From Pyrus communis (lineage: Eukaryota > Streptophyta > Magnoliopsida > Rosales > Rosaceae), in contig NC_084818.1 in NCBI RefSeq assembly GCF_963583255.1, positions 11,658,222 to 11,722,221 of the forward strand: a DNA stretch of 64,000 bases, written 5' to 3'. Below, piece by piece: positions 1 through 13,030 of this stretch. A model generated the notes under the pieces. It was not told the DNA's origin. It saw only the letters and a program-made list of their open reading frames with translations, and searched no databases. Every line of letters begins with the position of its first letter. Positions within the stretch are counted from its first letter, which is position 1. The position numbers and the translations under genes are program-made.

Positions 1-2388
1 TTTTTTTTTTTTTTTTTTTTTTTGGCATTTTGATTGTTCATTTCCTGGTTCTATTTTTACATTTCTATTTAGACGCTGCATTAATGTCCATTTCCTAGTT
101 TTCTTCTTCTTTCCATCATCATTTCCACATTTCATGGAGTCTCTCTCAACCCATAAAATTATTGAAAAGAATAAAATGATACACTATTAGAAGGGATAGT
201 TTGTTCCAAAGTCTTCTTTTCTTCTAGCATTGGAATCGTCACAACTTGCAAAGAAGAGACAATTAAAGAATGAAGAATACAAACTGAGAAAATAAATGAC
301 GAACAAAATTAAAATTTTCACCAAGCCAATTGAAATGTATTGACTTTGTCCTTTGGCAGGAATATTTCATGTGCAACTTTCTAAAAGTCAAAAGTCAAAA
401 ATCAAAACCGCTTTTGTTGTTATATGTTTCTTTTTTTTATGTAAAAAATAGGAATTTCTTTAAAGTGGAGAGATTAACGGCTGACAAGACTTGTGAAAAA
501 TTGGTATAGGAGGAATGAAGAATCAATGCGTGGGAGTGCGTGGGGTTTAATACGCTCTTTTCCACGAGACCGACATCTCTTTTTCCGGTGGGGTGGGGGA
601 GGTCCCCGGGTTTGGTTTTGGGGGGTTGTTGAGAAATTTCATTTGAATCTATATAACTTATTTCTACAGTAAATTTACTCTCTACATCCATATTAATTTT
701 AATTAAATCATCAATATCTCTTTTAATTCAAATTTACTACCTAAACAATCCTCACAAACCCAATTCAGTATGTAAGTTTATCTTTACACATGTTGAGAAA
801 ATAAAAACACAAAATGAGTATTCTACAACTCATTCAAGACGTAATGAGAACAATATATCTTACATATTTGTCTGGCGCTTAATCCTTCTTTTGCTGCATA
901 TTTCTCATTGCTCTTTTTCTTCACCGAACCAACCCAAGCATTAAGGTATTCAAAATATTTTTTAATTTGTAGAAGTTTAGGTATCGTGTGGGTTTCTTTC
1001 GCACCTGGTGCTCCGGGCAAGTTTATTGTTTCGACGAGGTTTTACCAAGTATAATTATCCAGTTCAATTATTAATTTCAATAATTCTTGATTTCAATTTT
1101 CTGCTCGAGTGATGGATATTTCCTCTTAACAAAAAAAAGGTTTGGTTCTGACATATATTTATCGGGACACTATCACTAAAAAAGATGATTAGCCATATAT
1201 ATGGATCCTTGAAACCTAGAACATGTGGTGGCAGAGAAACAAAATACCAAGAAATACATCATCCACCTTTATTGTCTTCAAGCCTATTTGCAGGCAGTAT
1301 ACAACTGCTACTAAAGCCTAAACAAAATGAATTGAAATCAAATAAAAAATTAACATAAATGGATTCATATTTTATTTGAAGGATTTAAAACTTCCAAATT
1401 ATCATCCATCCGTCAAAAAGAGCTTATTTCTCTCTTTGACAACGTCTTAGGGTTTTAGTCAAAACAAAACGTAAAAAAATTATTGCATGATGATAAAGGT
1501 TTGACTATTGGAGATGGTTTATTGATAAATTTTGATTTTTGTGTTAATTTCATCTTGTACTTGATGGTAACTAGACAATAGGGCTAAGAAGACAATTCAC
1601 AATGAAGATTTAGGTTGGATGTAAAGTGAGGTTGTTTGGGTTCAAATAAAATTTCCCTTTTTCTTTTTTATACATGTATATATTTTACATTAAGTGGAAT
1701 AAATAATATACCAAACTCGTCAGTCAAAGTTTAAATTTGAATTATCTTCACTGGAGAGATGCAAAATCTTGGAATGTAAATACCACATTTACATAACATT
1801 TCACATTTCTAGAGATAAACTAGAAAAATTACCATTGCTTCGTTGCGGGTTTTGAAACCTTTGTCCACAACATGCATAAATAATTTGCACAGAAAGATGC
1901 ACTACAAAGATGGTACGAACGGAGTCACACCCTAAAATGCACCAACGCAAATAACACACATTTCCCCAGAGTAAATCCAACAAAATCACAAATCAATACA
2001 GGCATATCTAAAGAATTTAAATGACCAAGAGATGAGGGAACCGAGCTGATAAGTACTTAAATAACAAAGAGATGGGTGAACCGAGCTGATGAGAATTTAA
2101 ATAACTAAGGGATAGGTGAACCACGGGAGGAAAAGTATGTTACCTTTTACTATAATTGGAACGAATTTAAAAATATCTCACTATCACACTGCCAAGAACT
2201 ACAACTCTTAAGGAGAAAGTGGGAATTAAAGAGGTATTCTCCAGATGATTCTCAAACCATCCTTTTACAATTTTTCACCCAATATCTCCTATGTATGATT
2301 GATCATAGGTTAAATGCACAACAGTAAACTGGGTAAGGGGAAAAATCTACCTTAGGAGCCAATAACGGAAGGAAATACAGGCTAAAAC

Positions 2389-2718
2389 ACTCTTTGAATT
2401 GTTCCAACGATAGGATAATAGGATTCACTAAATCATTAGAGTTTCCAATGTTCCCCTCTACACGTAGAACAAAATATCTGCAAAACAAATAACATTCAGT
2501 CCACCTCGATACAAATCCAAATGCACAATTAAAACTTAAATAAGATTATACTGCTCAATAAACTTAATGTAAAGGAATCTTATTGAGAGTAATGTACGCG
2601 CATGATGTTTCAACATGAGTCCAATAAAGATACGCTCCAGTTTAGTGAGAATTAGTTAAAACCTGCAGCTATCAGTTACAGGTTCCACTGGATGAGGGTG
2701 CGCGAGCACGTAGTTCAC
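2389..2718 (-). pseudogene. Exon-like fragment resembling a NECAP/DUF1681 protein (copy A)
   Basis: Two exon-like blocks read on the minus strand. The first, 2663-2718, has TGCAG before it and GT after it and encodes a peptide containing HPHPVEPVTDSCR. Joined in phase to the second block (right end 2477) it continues RYFVLRVEG. The series HP..VEPV.DS.RYFVLR.E resembles the PH-like domain of plant NECAP (adaptin-ear-binding coat-associated) proteins. The sequence after that point does not follow the family pattern (no AFIGLGF motif). Relative to A', this copy has lost 27 bases in frame, 9 codons. No full-length gene can be assembled, so a decayed or captured gene fragment is more likely than a working gene. 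The family call is tentative. Confidence 0.35.
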
Positions 2719-5442
2719 CTGCAAGGATACATCAGACCATCCTTCAATCTCACTGACAACAAACCTACCCTCTCCTTTCTCTCTCTCTCTCTCTGAATTC
2801 CTTTCAAATGACAGACAAATACAAGCACCATACACGAAATCATATTTTCACTTCTCCCAAGTGCTAAAGCTGAAAAACAAAGTAGACTTCCAAAATCAAA
2901 ATAATTGATTTTACCATCCTCAACGTGCTCGAAGCCCAAAAGAACAAAAACAGGAATGAAAGCAAAGGGAATAACTTCAATCATAAATGGACTTAAACCA
3001 CTCAATTCAGTGAATTCGTTAATCTTCTATCCTTTTTTCCCTCGCTTTTCTCGGAAACCAAACAGAAAATGAGAAAAGAGTTATACGCTATTCAAAAGGG
3101 AGAAAAGTTCGAATTCCCTATCACTCAATTTCTCATATCAAATAAAAAAAATTAATCCAAACCCAAAACAACATTAAACATAAAAATTCAAACTTTACTG
3201 CCTTTTAGCTCTCTGAATTTACTCTCAAACCAAACACAGAAACTAAACCCAGTAAAAAAATAATCCATTTTTTAAAACCACTTGTCAATTCAACATAAAA
3301 AATAAAAAAAGGAACAGAAACAGTCCTAATTACTCCACGACACTGCGCTTTTTTTGGTCTAGTAATGCTGCATACATGGAAAACTTAAAGCTCAAAAGTA
3401 GATATCCAAGAAAATTAAATCCTTCTGCAAGGGATACAACTATTAACAAAGATTTGGGAAATTTCAATTTTCTGAATGAAGCATCTCTTCTGAATGACAA
3501 ACTCAGATCTTGGAAATAAACAATAATATTACTATAGAAAAAGAAAAAAGAAGAAAAATGTAAGCCAGTATTACAGGTGGTCCATGGAAATGACAAATTG
3601 CACTGCGATAAATCTCCGAATTGCTCATTGTCCACCATCCCCAACTCAAACTCAAATAGAGAGAGGCACCACAGGGGTTAGAAATTTAATATTAGCGTTC
3701 AACTAAACTTCTAGAATCCCCAAAAAAAGATCCTATTTTGCTAAAGATACCCGAAACTGTGTACAATGCAATGCAAAACCCAATCAAATTAAAATCCCTA
3801 ACATCAAATTTAAGAATCCCAATTAAACAAAAACTGACCTAATTAATTGGATATCCCCGCGAGTACTATTCAAATGTTTCATTATAGAAAAGAGGTAGCT
3901 GAGAAACCTCATATCTGAGAACTGAACTGAGAAGTTGGTTTACGTTGCGGAAGCGAACCGAGAAATAACTTCTCCATTTAAAGCCAGTAAATCAGAGTCT
4001 GCAGCTGTCGGATTCTCTCTGTCCCAATCAACCAAGTTCTCCATTTCAAACTTCCCATCAAATATTTGATAGCAAACAACCAATAACAATAAAAAATTTA
4101 AACCAATCCAAAAACTAAAATCCTTTTAATTTTCCATGTGTATTCAATGATTTGGTTCCTATAAAAATAGGAAATATGGAATAATTATTTGGAGATAGAA
4201 TCACATATAGAGCTAGCAGAGGAAGCAAAGAAGATATGCAAAAGCAAATTAAGAGATCATTATATTACAAATTACAAAAGCTTCATAAGCAAATTAAGAG
4301 ATCCTCATATTTGGAGACAGACACACATATAAAGAAGCAAAAACAAATTATTATTGCCGCCCAAATACCTGAAAAACTTAAGGCTAGGGATTTTCACTCT
4401 CTTACTGAACAAAAAAAAAAAAAAAATCCCGTTTCTGAGTAATATAACACAAACTCATCTTATACAGCAAAGAAGCATGGGACTGAGAAATCAGAGCCTA
4501 ATTTCCAATATCAAAAGAGTATGAATTATTCAACTTAAACGCTAATTTCGTTAACGAAGATTAAAATAGGCGCAAAATCCATACAATTTATACGTTACCA
4601 TTGATTCAAGTTCTGGTAAGGTGTGTGACGGCGATGAGAAGGCGAGGTGTGCAACGGAGATCAAATATACCTGCCATCAACCAAAACCAAATGCAAGCAA
4701 AACCCATCAACTAAAACCCAGCGCAAGGTAAACCATCAACCAAAACCAATAATTTATCAATTGCAGTAATTAGGTCAAACCCACATTGACATTTCACCCA
4801 GAAAAGTTAAAAAAGAAACGTTACCTTGCATTGGGCTGTTTCCTGGGCATTTCATGTCCAAACTCCGGGCACTTCATTGGTTGGTGAAAATACCAACGGA
4901 GATGAGAAGGCAGGGTGAACAACGGAGGTCGCAAAGCAGGGATTGAAGAGATAACGAAACAGAGATCGAAGAGATCGTCAATCACGTTGCAGGGTGAGAG
5001 TTAAGATAAGAAGATACTCACAGCCCAAAACGGATGACATCACCAACACGTAAATCCACATAAACCATTTTGTTCACCTGATTATTAGGCAAGAGAAAAC
5101 CATAACAATCAAGAGCCATCCACACTGCAAAGTTAATTACTAATTTGTAAACAACTCTTAAGATTTCTCAGGTCAATGCGTGTTTTCATTCTTTGAACCA
5201 AACGGTAAGGATAAAAAGCGAGGAAAGCAATCAGCTGCATAAAAGTACCGAAAACATGGAAATTCATAACCCATACACCAAAAACAAAATCCGAAAGCAT
5301 TCAAATTAAATTAAATAAACACGATCGAACAAAAAAAGAGTTTGAATTACTCACCATTGTCGAAAATTCAAATGCAGTAATGGAGGAGTTGCAGAGAGGA
5401 ACTCTGTTCAGCTAGTACTAATTCTACTTACTGAAAAAGAGG

Positions 5443-5950
5443 ATGACGATTTTTGGTGTGGAAATAACCAACCCTACACCTCTCTCTATTGCCTTCCCCT
5501 CAATCCCCACCCCTCCCCCCCCCCCCCCCCCGGGCGGCGGGGCAACCACACCACCCCCCTCTCTCTGCAGCAAACACGCGTCCCTCTCCCAGAACCTTCC
5601 CCCCAAATCGATCACGACCGCACCCACGCTCTCACCTTCTCTCCCTGTAATCCCGCACCCACATCCCACTCCGTCCACCTGGAACCCCTCCCGTCAACCC
5701 TCTCTCTACGTGCAAACCGATCAACCCCTCTGTGAACATGCCTCTGACGACATCGACATCAACAACCCCTAAATGCAGAATGACAAAAGTGCCTCCAGAT
5801 ACTGTCCGTTGGATCTGGATTGAAGTGGGTAAAAGAGTCATTTCGACTCTTTCGGTGCAACCCAGCCCAACACATTGGACAACCCACTTCCGAAGCTCAC
5901 ACTTGGCCCAAAACCAGCAACCCAAAATAGGCCCGAATCAGGCCTAGTGC
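5443..5950. other. C-rich stretch with a poly-C run (copy A)
   Basis: A strongly pyrimidine-rich, GC-rich block contains a run of about 22 C at 5510-5531. The equivalent run in A' (near 35600) is shorter and is followed by a CGGCGG motif, so the tract is length-variable between copies. It lies just upstream of the exon-like blocks read on the minus strand and could be promoter or 5' untranslated sequence. The open frames through it are low-complexity and differ between copies, so they are not called as genes. Confidence 0.4.
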
Positions 5951-6798
5951 ACCCAAACTTACGGACAATATTACCCTCCAAACTTTTTAGTAATTACCCC
6001 AGCCCAACACAGAGTTGGTGGCAGCAGTGTGCAAATAAAGAAAAATCAAGGGGCAAAAATTTGGCTGTATCTAAGCTACAGTTAAATCCTTCATCAATTT
6101 TAGAATAGATAGTGTTACTTCTACTTGAATGGGAGATATGTCAATGTATATTCCACTTATTGTACCCTCCTTGATTGGCACTGCCCACTTCCAAAATATG
6201 TAAATTTACATTATTATTTATATCTTTCGGCAAAGTTGAATATTTTATATCCCCATTAGAATGCTTTGCGGTCAGCCAAGAATATAAAATGCAAATTTCA
6301 AGGCATTTAATTGCTTTTGTTGATTCATAACATAGTGTGTGTGTATATATATATTAGAAAAAAGATGCTTAAATGAGCTTAGTGTCGTGAAAATTAGGCC
6401 CAGTATACATAGTAGTGTTTATACTTTCACTAAATGCACATGTACCGTTCGTGTTTCAGTCACAATGAAAAATTTCTCTATATTATAAGGTCTCATGGTA
6501 ATTAATCTCAGTCACAATTGTGCTTATGACTTTTATCATCAAAGTTTGAGTAATTGGTACCAGACAGACAGTTAAAAACTGTCGTTTATGACCCCTTTTG
6601 TACCAGTGGTATAATCCAGCAACTTTGGAGCATAGAGGATCTAAGAAAACGGACTTTGTTTTTGGAACTAAATTCTAACTTATATCAGTTGACTCTTTAG
6701 AAATCATCTTATAGTTACAACTTGGTAAATATTTGCTATCCTCTACAACCATGACAAGTAAGGAGGAGGCTTACGGTTGCAGATGGAAGTGCGGGCAT

Positions 6799-7908
6799 TG
6801 TTAGCATGAATTGAAATTCCAATTAGATGGATTCAGAGAAGGAAGAATGCACAGAGAGAAATGGAAAATGGCAACTGCTTCTCTCTCACTCTGCAAGTCA
6901 CAGAGGAGTGATTCACTTTTTTTTCATTGATGCTTGCACACATCTCTCTCTCACACAAGTTGTGGGGAGGGAATATTACTGTTAGGGAATTGCTGGATCA
7001 TTCTCTCACTAAAACTTGATCACAGCCACTCATTTAGCTAATAATTAGGATCAAAAGACACATGGCACTTATGGCTTTATATGCCATAATTTTACACTTG
7101 GCAATCTTTGACACAAGTGGATACACCATTTGAAATCAAAACTTATTCTAATACTATCAACTCACAGCTTACAATTCAACACTCCTCTTTAAGTTTTGAA
7201 CTGATTTCACACCAAGCATGTCTTTGAGATAGTTGAACCGATCATTGGTTAGAGCCTTAGTGAATATATCTGCCACTTGCTCATTTGTTGGACAGTACAC
7301 TAAGTTAACTATCCCTTCTTGCAATGCATCTTTGATGAAATGGTATCTCCTGTCAATATGCTTCATTTTCTAGTGGAACACATGATTTTTAGTGATGGCA
7401 ATTGCAGTTGTGTTGTCACATTGCAATGGTGTTGCTTCAGTTTGTAACTCCCCAAAATCTTCAAGTACGAATCTGAGCCAAATGGCCTGTGCAGTGGCTT
7501 CAGAGACACTAATGTACTCTGCCTCTGCTGTGGAAAGAGCTACATAGTTTTGTTTCACAGAGGCCCATGAAAATACTCCACTGCCAAAAGAGAAAGCATA
7601 ACCAGAAGTGCTTTTACCATCATCAACAGATCCTCCCTAATCATTGTCACAAAATCTGATTAGCATTGCACTCTTACCCTTCTCATACTCCAAGCCATAA
7701 TCTAAAGTGCCCTTGATATACCTTAGCACTCTTTTGGCAGTACCAAAATGCTTGTTTGTAGGACTGTGCATAAACCTAGCAAGGAGAATAGCAACATACA
7801 TTATATCTGACCAAGTGGCAGTAAGGTATAACAGACTTCCCACAATTCTTCTATATTGTTCCTCACTTGCAGGTCCACTGCCATCATTCTTGCTTAGCTT
7901 ATCTGATG
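6799..7908 (-). mobile_element. Truncated Copia retrotransposon: 3' LTR plus RNase H end (copy A)
   Basis: An LTR at 6799-7181 (TG...CA termini) is followed by a polypurine tract (AAAGAGGAG on the minus strand) and then by minus-strand coding sequence for the end of a Copia polyprotein. That coding sequence includes the RNase H region (STAEAEYISVSEA, then LQCDNTT) and the terminal NEQVADIFTKAL motif. In-frame stops interrupt it. The element ends abruptly at 7908 where it meets SKP1-like sequence; the homologous element in A' continues for another 4 kb. The same insertion point, preceded by GTGCGGGCAT, is present in A', so this insertion predates the segmental duplication. Confidence 0.88.
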
Positions 7909-10900
7909 AAAAATACATCCGAATGAACACAAAGTTGCTCTGTGAGTTGACTACAGCTGCTGACAGCCTCCAATTAAAACCATTGGTGGATCTTACTAGT
8001 CGTGCTCTTGCACAAATAATTGAAGGGAAAACACGTAAGGAGATACGTGAAATATTTCATCTCCCTGATGATCTTACAGAGGTCTCCGATGCTTGAGATA
8101 TCTGTGTATGCTTAGCAAAAACTTGGTGTTTCTTTGTTGTTTTCAACACCACTTAGAAATCATCCAGGAAGAGAAGTTGGACCCTTTGAAAAATTCAACT
8201 GACGATCCACACATCCGGCTTTTGAATCGATTATATGCAAGAAAGAGGAGGGAGCTTCAGGAAAGAGAGAAATTGAAGGTGATTTTGGTATTTGATGAAT
8301 CTGAATTCAAAATGTATTTACATAATACGTTTTCTGGCTTTTATACTATGCTAAATAATATATCCTTCTTATTGGTAGTCATTATTGAACCTTCCATGCT
8401 TTTCAGAATGCCGAGCTCGAAGAAGAGCAAAACGATGAACGTTCAGTTGATGATCTCTTGTCATTCATTAATGGAGAAATTGGAGGTATACCTGAGTAAT
8501 TGCTCTCTTATTCCTTGACTGCATAGTTATTGTTAATTGAGAAATTGGATTTATCATTTAGTAGCTTGTAGTTCCAACGAGCAAATTGCACAACGCACAC
8601 TTGATACTAATTTTTTCAGGATTGCATTAGCCCACATTATACTGTACTTGGGAGTACTTAAGATTCCTTTAAATGGGATTTGAAGTGTAGTGTCTTATAT
8701 TAACCGAGTATATGTGCATGGGTATTTTAGTCATAGTTTTGTATAAGTTAGCTAGGTGGTTAAAGTGTTTAGCTAACTTAGTTATTAAGTTTTGACAGCT
8801 GTAAGTTTTGTTTGGTTAGGTATATATACTGAAAATGTAAGCAATTGTATTCATTAAGTAAATACAACAACATTTACAAGATATCGCTTTCTCTCTACTC
8901 TGATATTCATTGTTGAGGTAAGCAATTGTATTCATCCAGTGGTCAGACACACAACAGTAAGGCTAGTCTTATCACTTGCAGCAATGAACAAATGGGATTT
9001 AAGGCAATTAGATGTGAAGAATGCCTTTCTTCATGGGGAATTACAAGAAGAGGTGTTTATGAAACATTGTACACCCACTTGCTGCCTATAACATTTCTGT
9101 TTGGTGGAACTGGTACTAATTCCCAAGTACCTTGTTTCTGCAAAGCTTCAAATTCTTCCTTCATTGCATTTCTCCATTGCACAGAGGTAACAGCTTGCTT
9201 GTAATGAGTTGGTTCTGAAGCCTCATGAATATCCAATACAGCAGTAAAACCACTAAACATAATATCATCATCAGATGATAAAGAAGAACCCGGAGTCATG
9301 GATACAGAGGCACAATAACTAGAATAATCTTTCCTTTGCAAAGCTCCACTTTTTAACCTTGTAATCATATTATGCTCAGAAGGCACATTAATGACATCAT
9401 TATGAATCACAGGATCATTCACATCATGAACAGAAACTGAAGATGTACCAGCCACAACATCAGGAAAAACAGCTGTATAATGATGGGGATCACCGAAGTT
9501 AGGACCTTTGTCATTGAAGAAGCAATACCAAGTAGTGTGATTTGCTTTACCACAGATGTTACAACCTTGCCTATCTGTTGGTTTGGAGTTACAGAACGGA
9601 GTCGTGTGACCAAATGTATTACACAGTTGACAAGAAACCTGTGGTGGGGTATGAGAACCAAAATACTGTGGTGAAGGGCCAAGAACACCAGGATGCGAAT
9701 TAGGAAAAGTAGTGTGAAACTGCTGTCGAGAATTAGAATGAGGATACCTATTCCCTTGATAAAATTTTCCTTTGCCCTTCTTGTATGGATTAAGTATGGT
9801 TGGTGCTTTACAGTATCTGACCTTCACTAGGCCTGATATTGCCTATGCAGTCAATTATGCATGCCAATTTATGACAACTCCTACTGAAGAACATTTTTGT
9901 TTGATTAAAAGGATTCTTCGATATCTTAAAGGTACATTGCAGTGTGGATTGACTTATTCTGCTAAGGGCAATATGGAACTCCTTGCTTATAGTGATGCAG
10001 ACTGGGCTGCTGATATAAATACCAGAAGGTCCACCACAGGATACATTGTCTTTATTGGTTCCAATCCTGTATCATGGCAGTCCAAGAAACAAGGAAGTGT
10101 GTCGCGCAGTTCTACTGAGGCAGAGTATAAGGCATTAGCTAATGCTGCTGCAGATGTAGCTTGGGTTAGATCAGTTCTCAAAGATCTTCATGTTTTTCTT
10201 CCATCTGCACCGGTGTTACATTGTGATAATCTTTCAACGTTAGCCTTATGTTCTAATCCAGTTTTTCATACTCGGATTAAACACTTGGATACTGACTTCC
10301 ATTTTGTTCGAGAAAGGGTCCAAAAGGGAGATCTAGAGGTTCAATATATTCCTACAGAAGCTCAGGTTGCTGATGTCTTGACCAAAGGTTTACATAGTCC
10401 TTTGTTTATTCATCATTGTACCAATCTCAGACTGGGATATCCCAGTTGAGATTGAGGGGGAGTATTAACCGAGTATATGTGCATGGGTATTTTAGTCATA
10501 GTTTTGTATAAGTTAGCTAGGTGGTTAAAGTGTTTAGCTAACTTAGTTATTAAGTTTTGACAGCTGTAAGTTTTGTTTGGTTAGGTATATATACTGAAAA
10601 TGTAAGCAATTGTACTCATTCAGTAAATACAACAACATTTACAAGATATCGCTTTCTCTCTACTCTGATATTCATTGTTCTTCGATGGAGGTTTTATGGC
10701 TTAATCTGCCATAATTATCATCTTAGTCGTCTATTTTTACTTTATTTCCTTTTGAAGGCCTCATTGGAGGTAAGGAAATTATGTTTCACAGATTCCAAAG
10801 GGATTAAAACTTCCAAGAACAAAAAGAAGAATCGCAGGAGAAAGGATCAGCAGAAAAGCACGTGTCTATATGAGGCCAATGAGATCCATGAGGTTTGAAT

Positions 10901-13030
10901 CACTAATTCGGTCTTGAACTTATAATTTCCGCTTGAGTTGTTAGGTAGCTAATTTTTCTTTTCGCCCAAATGTTGTAGGTGTCGAGAAATCTTAACTTTG
11001 CTTGTCCAGTGATGAACTCAACAAATTTATGCCTAGTTCTAGTTTGACATTAAAGCTACAAGATCTAAAGGATGATAGGGTGAAGGATATGATTGGGTTT
11101 GATGATGGTGATATTGATGATGAGATTGATCCCGCATCGAAGGAAAAAACTGATAGGTTTGTCTGCAAGTATTTTGGGTTATTACATGATTTGCAATATA
11201 ATCTTATCTTTTTTTAATTTTAGTGGATGAAAAAAAAAAAAATATATATATATATATATCACGTCGAGCAACATGTGGAAGAAAAAGTACGGAATTGAAC
11301 TGAGCGGTAATAACTTTGTCGATGATGACTTTAGTATGAAAAGCTTAAGGAAACAGAATGGTGGATCTCATTATGGTGCAACTTCGTTGCTTTTTTATTT
11401 ATTTATTTCTATTTTTATTTTTTATGAACGCAGTTCTGAAATTGAAGATATGCAATTAGAAGATGAAATTTGATACCTGCAAAAGAATTTCAAATTGTGA
11501 TATGTTTTTCAACGTTGAAGAGTTTGCTTATAAACTAAATAGCTATTAGTGTAGTGGTATTTCTCCACTTCTTTTTTAAACTGTCCCATGTTCAAATCCA
11601 CTCCTCACCCAGCTAAGAAGATGACAAAAGTTGCGTAAAAAGGTTGGTCTGTGATAGAAATGAGTAAACATTGGGGACAATGTTTTGCCTTTGCTAGCTC
11701 TTTATGGTGGCTCTGAAAGATGTTGGTTTTTGATTTTCTGTGTAATAGTTGTTTGGACATTTTAAATATATATTTGTTTATGTTTATAAAGAAAAAGAAC
11801 TCTCATTCTGGTCATCACCATTAAGCATCTGTTGTGAAACATGGTTCCACCCTCCCTCTCTTCTGGTTCTGCAAATCTTTTCTCTCTAGTCAGTATTTTT
11901 TATTTTCTGATAAGGATGTAAATCGAAATTTCAAGTTGCGTCCTCCACCATGGTTCTGCATGTAAATACGCACTTTATAGAGACAAAACTTGTTCTTGCT
12001 GCTGTTACATATTTTCTTAAATCGTTGTTCAGGGAGGTTGAAGATTTTGCTCGGAGGTTAAATTCAGACTGGCCTGAAAGGATGCAAGAGATCCTATCTT
12101 TGAGTCAGGAAAGGAGGCCTGTACCATTTTCCATTAATGGAAACGGTTCTTTCAGAAGATATGCTTGTATGCTCTCTTTCTCCTTACTTTTTTGGTCCCT
12201 TCCGAAAGCTTCTACCATTGTTTTTTTCCTGATACATAAAACTCTTGTCACATAAGTAAATCTGTGCTAAGGTATTTTTGTTACTTTCTTTTGGTAAGTA
12301 AGGTTACAAATGCTTTACATGTTTCTCCTTTCAAATGGCTTTTGAACCTAATGACATGCCATGTTCCTTGAGACCAAGGGTGGAGGGCGACTGCTAATCC
12401 CAGTGGGTCTGTGAAACTTACCTATGCAACCCGAAAAGAAATTGTTTTCACCATTCCTCCTTACTATATGATATCCATAAAGTATGTAGTTGTGGAGTGA
12501 AAGCTGGAAAGTATAATCTGCTTCCCTGTCTCCTACATGTGGTTTTCCAAAATCTCCTTCTTTTTTATTCCATGGGCTGATGAATATTATTCATTAGATT
12601 TTCTTTTCGTATTCCTGGTTATTCATAGTTGGCCGTTCTGTTTGTCATGTTATAATTTTATCAAGTGAGAGGAATTGATATTGATATCGATATTGCCCCC
12701 CTTCCCTGTTCACTTAGTTGGCTGTGCATTAGCTATTTGACTAGTGATATTCCCTCACTCAGACAAGCTTAATTCCACTAGTATTGTAACAATCCTGAAT
12801 GTTTGATCAACGTTTGAATACATTGTATAACATCTCTTTCTTCTGAATCGTATGTTATTCACCGAAGGATCAGAACAAGAGACAAACATTAAACTCAAGA
12901 GCACTTATTCAGCATTACATTCCCTGTTACTCATCTTACCACTCGTGCATACAGGAGTACATCCAGAGTGGAAACGGCTCGAACAAAACTCTTATCGGCT
13001 AAAGGCTGGAACAATTTTGACCAGATGCTA
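7904..13030 (+). pseudogene. SKP1-like protein 21-type pseudogene, 5'-truncated
   Basis: Exons recognisable by comparison with the second copy and with Arabidopsis ASK20/ASK21: 7904-8081 (DEKYIRMNTKLLCELTTAAD, the SKP1 C-terminal helical region), 8168-8278 (EEKLDPLKN to QEREKLK), 8407-8485 (ERSVDDLLSFING), 10792-10892 (lysine-rich), 10979-11156 (acidic, FDDGDIDDEIDPA) and 12033-12166 (VEDFARRLNSDWPE to INGNG). Splice sites AG/GT are kept. The start codon, the BTB/POZ-like N-terminal exons and the beginning of exon 4 are missing because the copy starts at the duplication junction. Exon 8 has lost one base in a C run near 11005, which leads to early stops. A Copia element sits in the intron between 8485 and 10792. 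In the intact family the protein would act as an SCF ubiquitin-ligase adaptor; this copy cannot encode it. Confidence 0.88.
8698..10720 (+). mobile_element. Defective Copia element with an internally inverted gag-RT segment
   Basis: The target-site duplication TCTTA is perfect (8693-8697 and 10721-10725), and B' has the uninterrupted site (TGTCTTAGTCG). The right LTR is 10463-10720, preceded by polypurine tract ATTGAGGGGGAG. The left LTR, 8698-8914, lacks the last 41 bases and has no primer-binding site after it. LTR ends are TA...CA, a non-canonical pair. Inside: plus-strand reverse transcriptase (LRQLDVKNAFLHGELQEEV, about 8950-9065); then minus-strand sequence at about 9065-9790 with two CCHC zinc knuckles (CQLCNTFGHTTPFC, CNICGKANHTTWYC) running into the RT start (NVIGSKWVYN); then plus-strand RNase H (LTFTRPDIAYAVN to VADVLTKGL, about 9790-10446). 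Integrase and the YVDD part of RT are absent. The two LTRs differ at only a few bases, so the element is young. Confidence 0.92.

Larger units (their letters stand above)
1..7908. repeat. Segmental duplication copy A (partner 31190-38788)
   Basis: The sequence matches 31190-38788 almost base for base, in the same order and orientation, from the poly-T tract at the window start to the TGATG at 7904-7908. Copy differences seen: about 1.08 kb at roughly 1304-2388 is present here and absent from A', whose junction shares AAC; A' has 27 bases near 32554-32580 that are missing here; A' has about 0.5 kb (36833-37340) absent here; and A' carries a MITE at 37556-37857. The segment contains weak minus-strand exon-like blocks, a C-rich stretch and the 3' end of a Copia element. 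From about 600 to 2300 and 5950 to 6790 I see no gene. Confidence 0.92.

Noticed and set aside
4236..4442. 68-codon lysine/glutamine-rich ORF, identical in A' (34319-34525)
   Set aside because: Conservation is explained by the recent segmental duplication. The peptide is simple-sequence with an internal short repeat, and there is no homology signal.
5443..5772. Proline-rich 109-codon ORF
   Set aside because: Low-complexity pyrimidine tract. The counterpart in A' has a different length and different downstream sequence, and there are no splice or domain signals.
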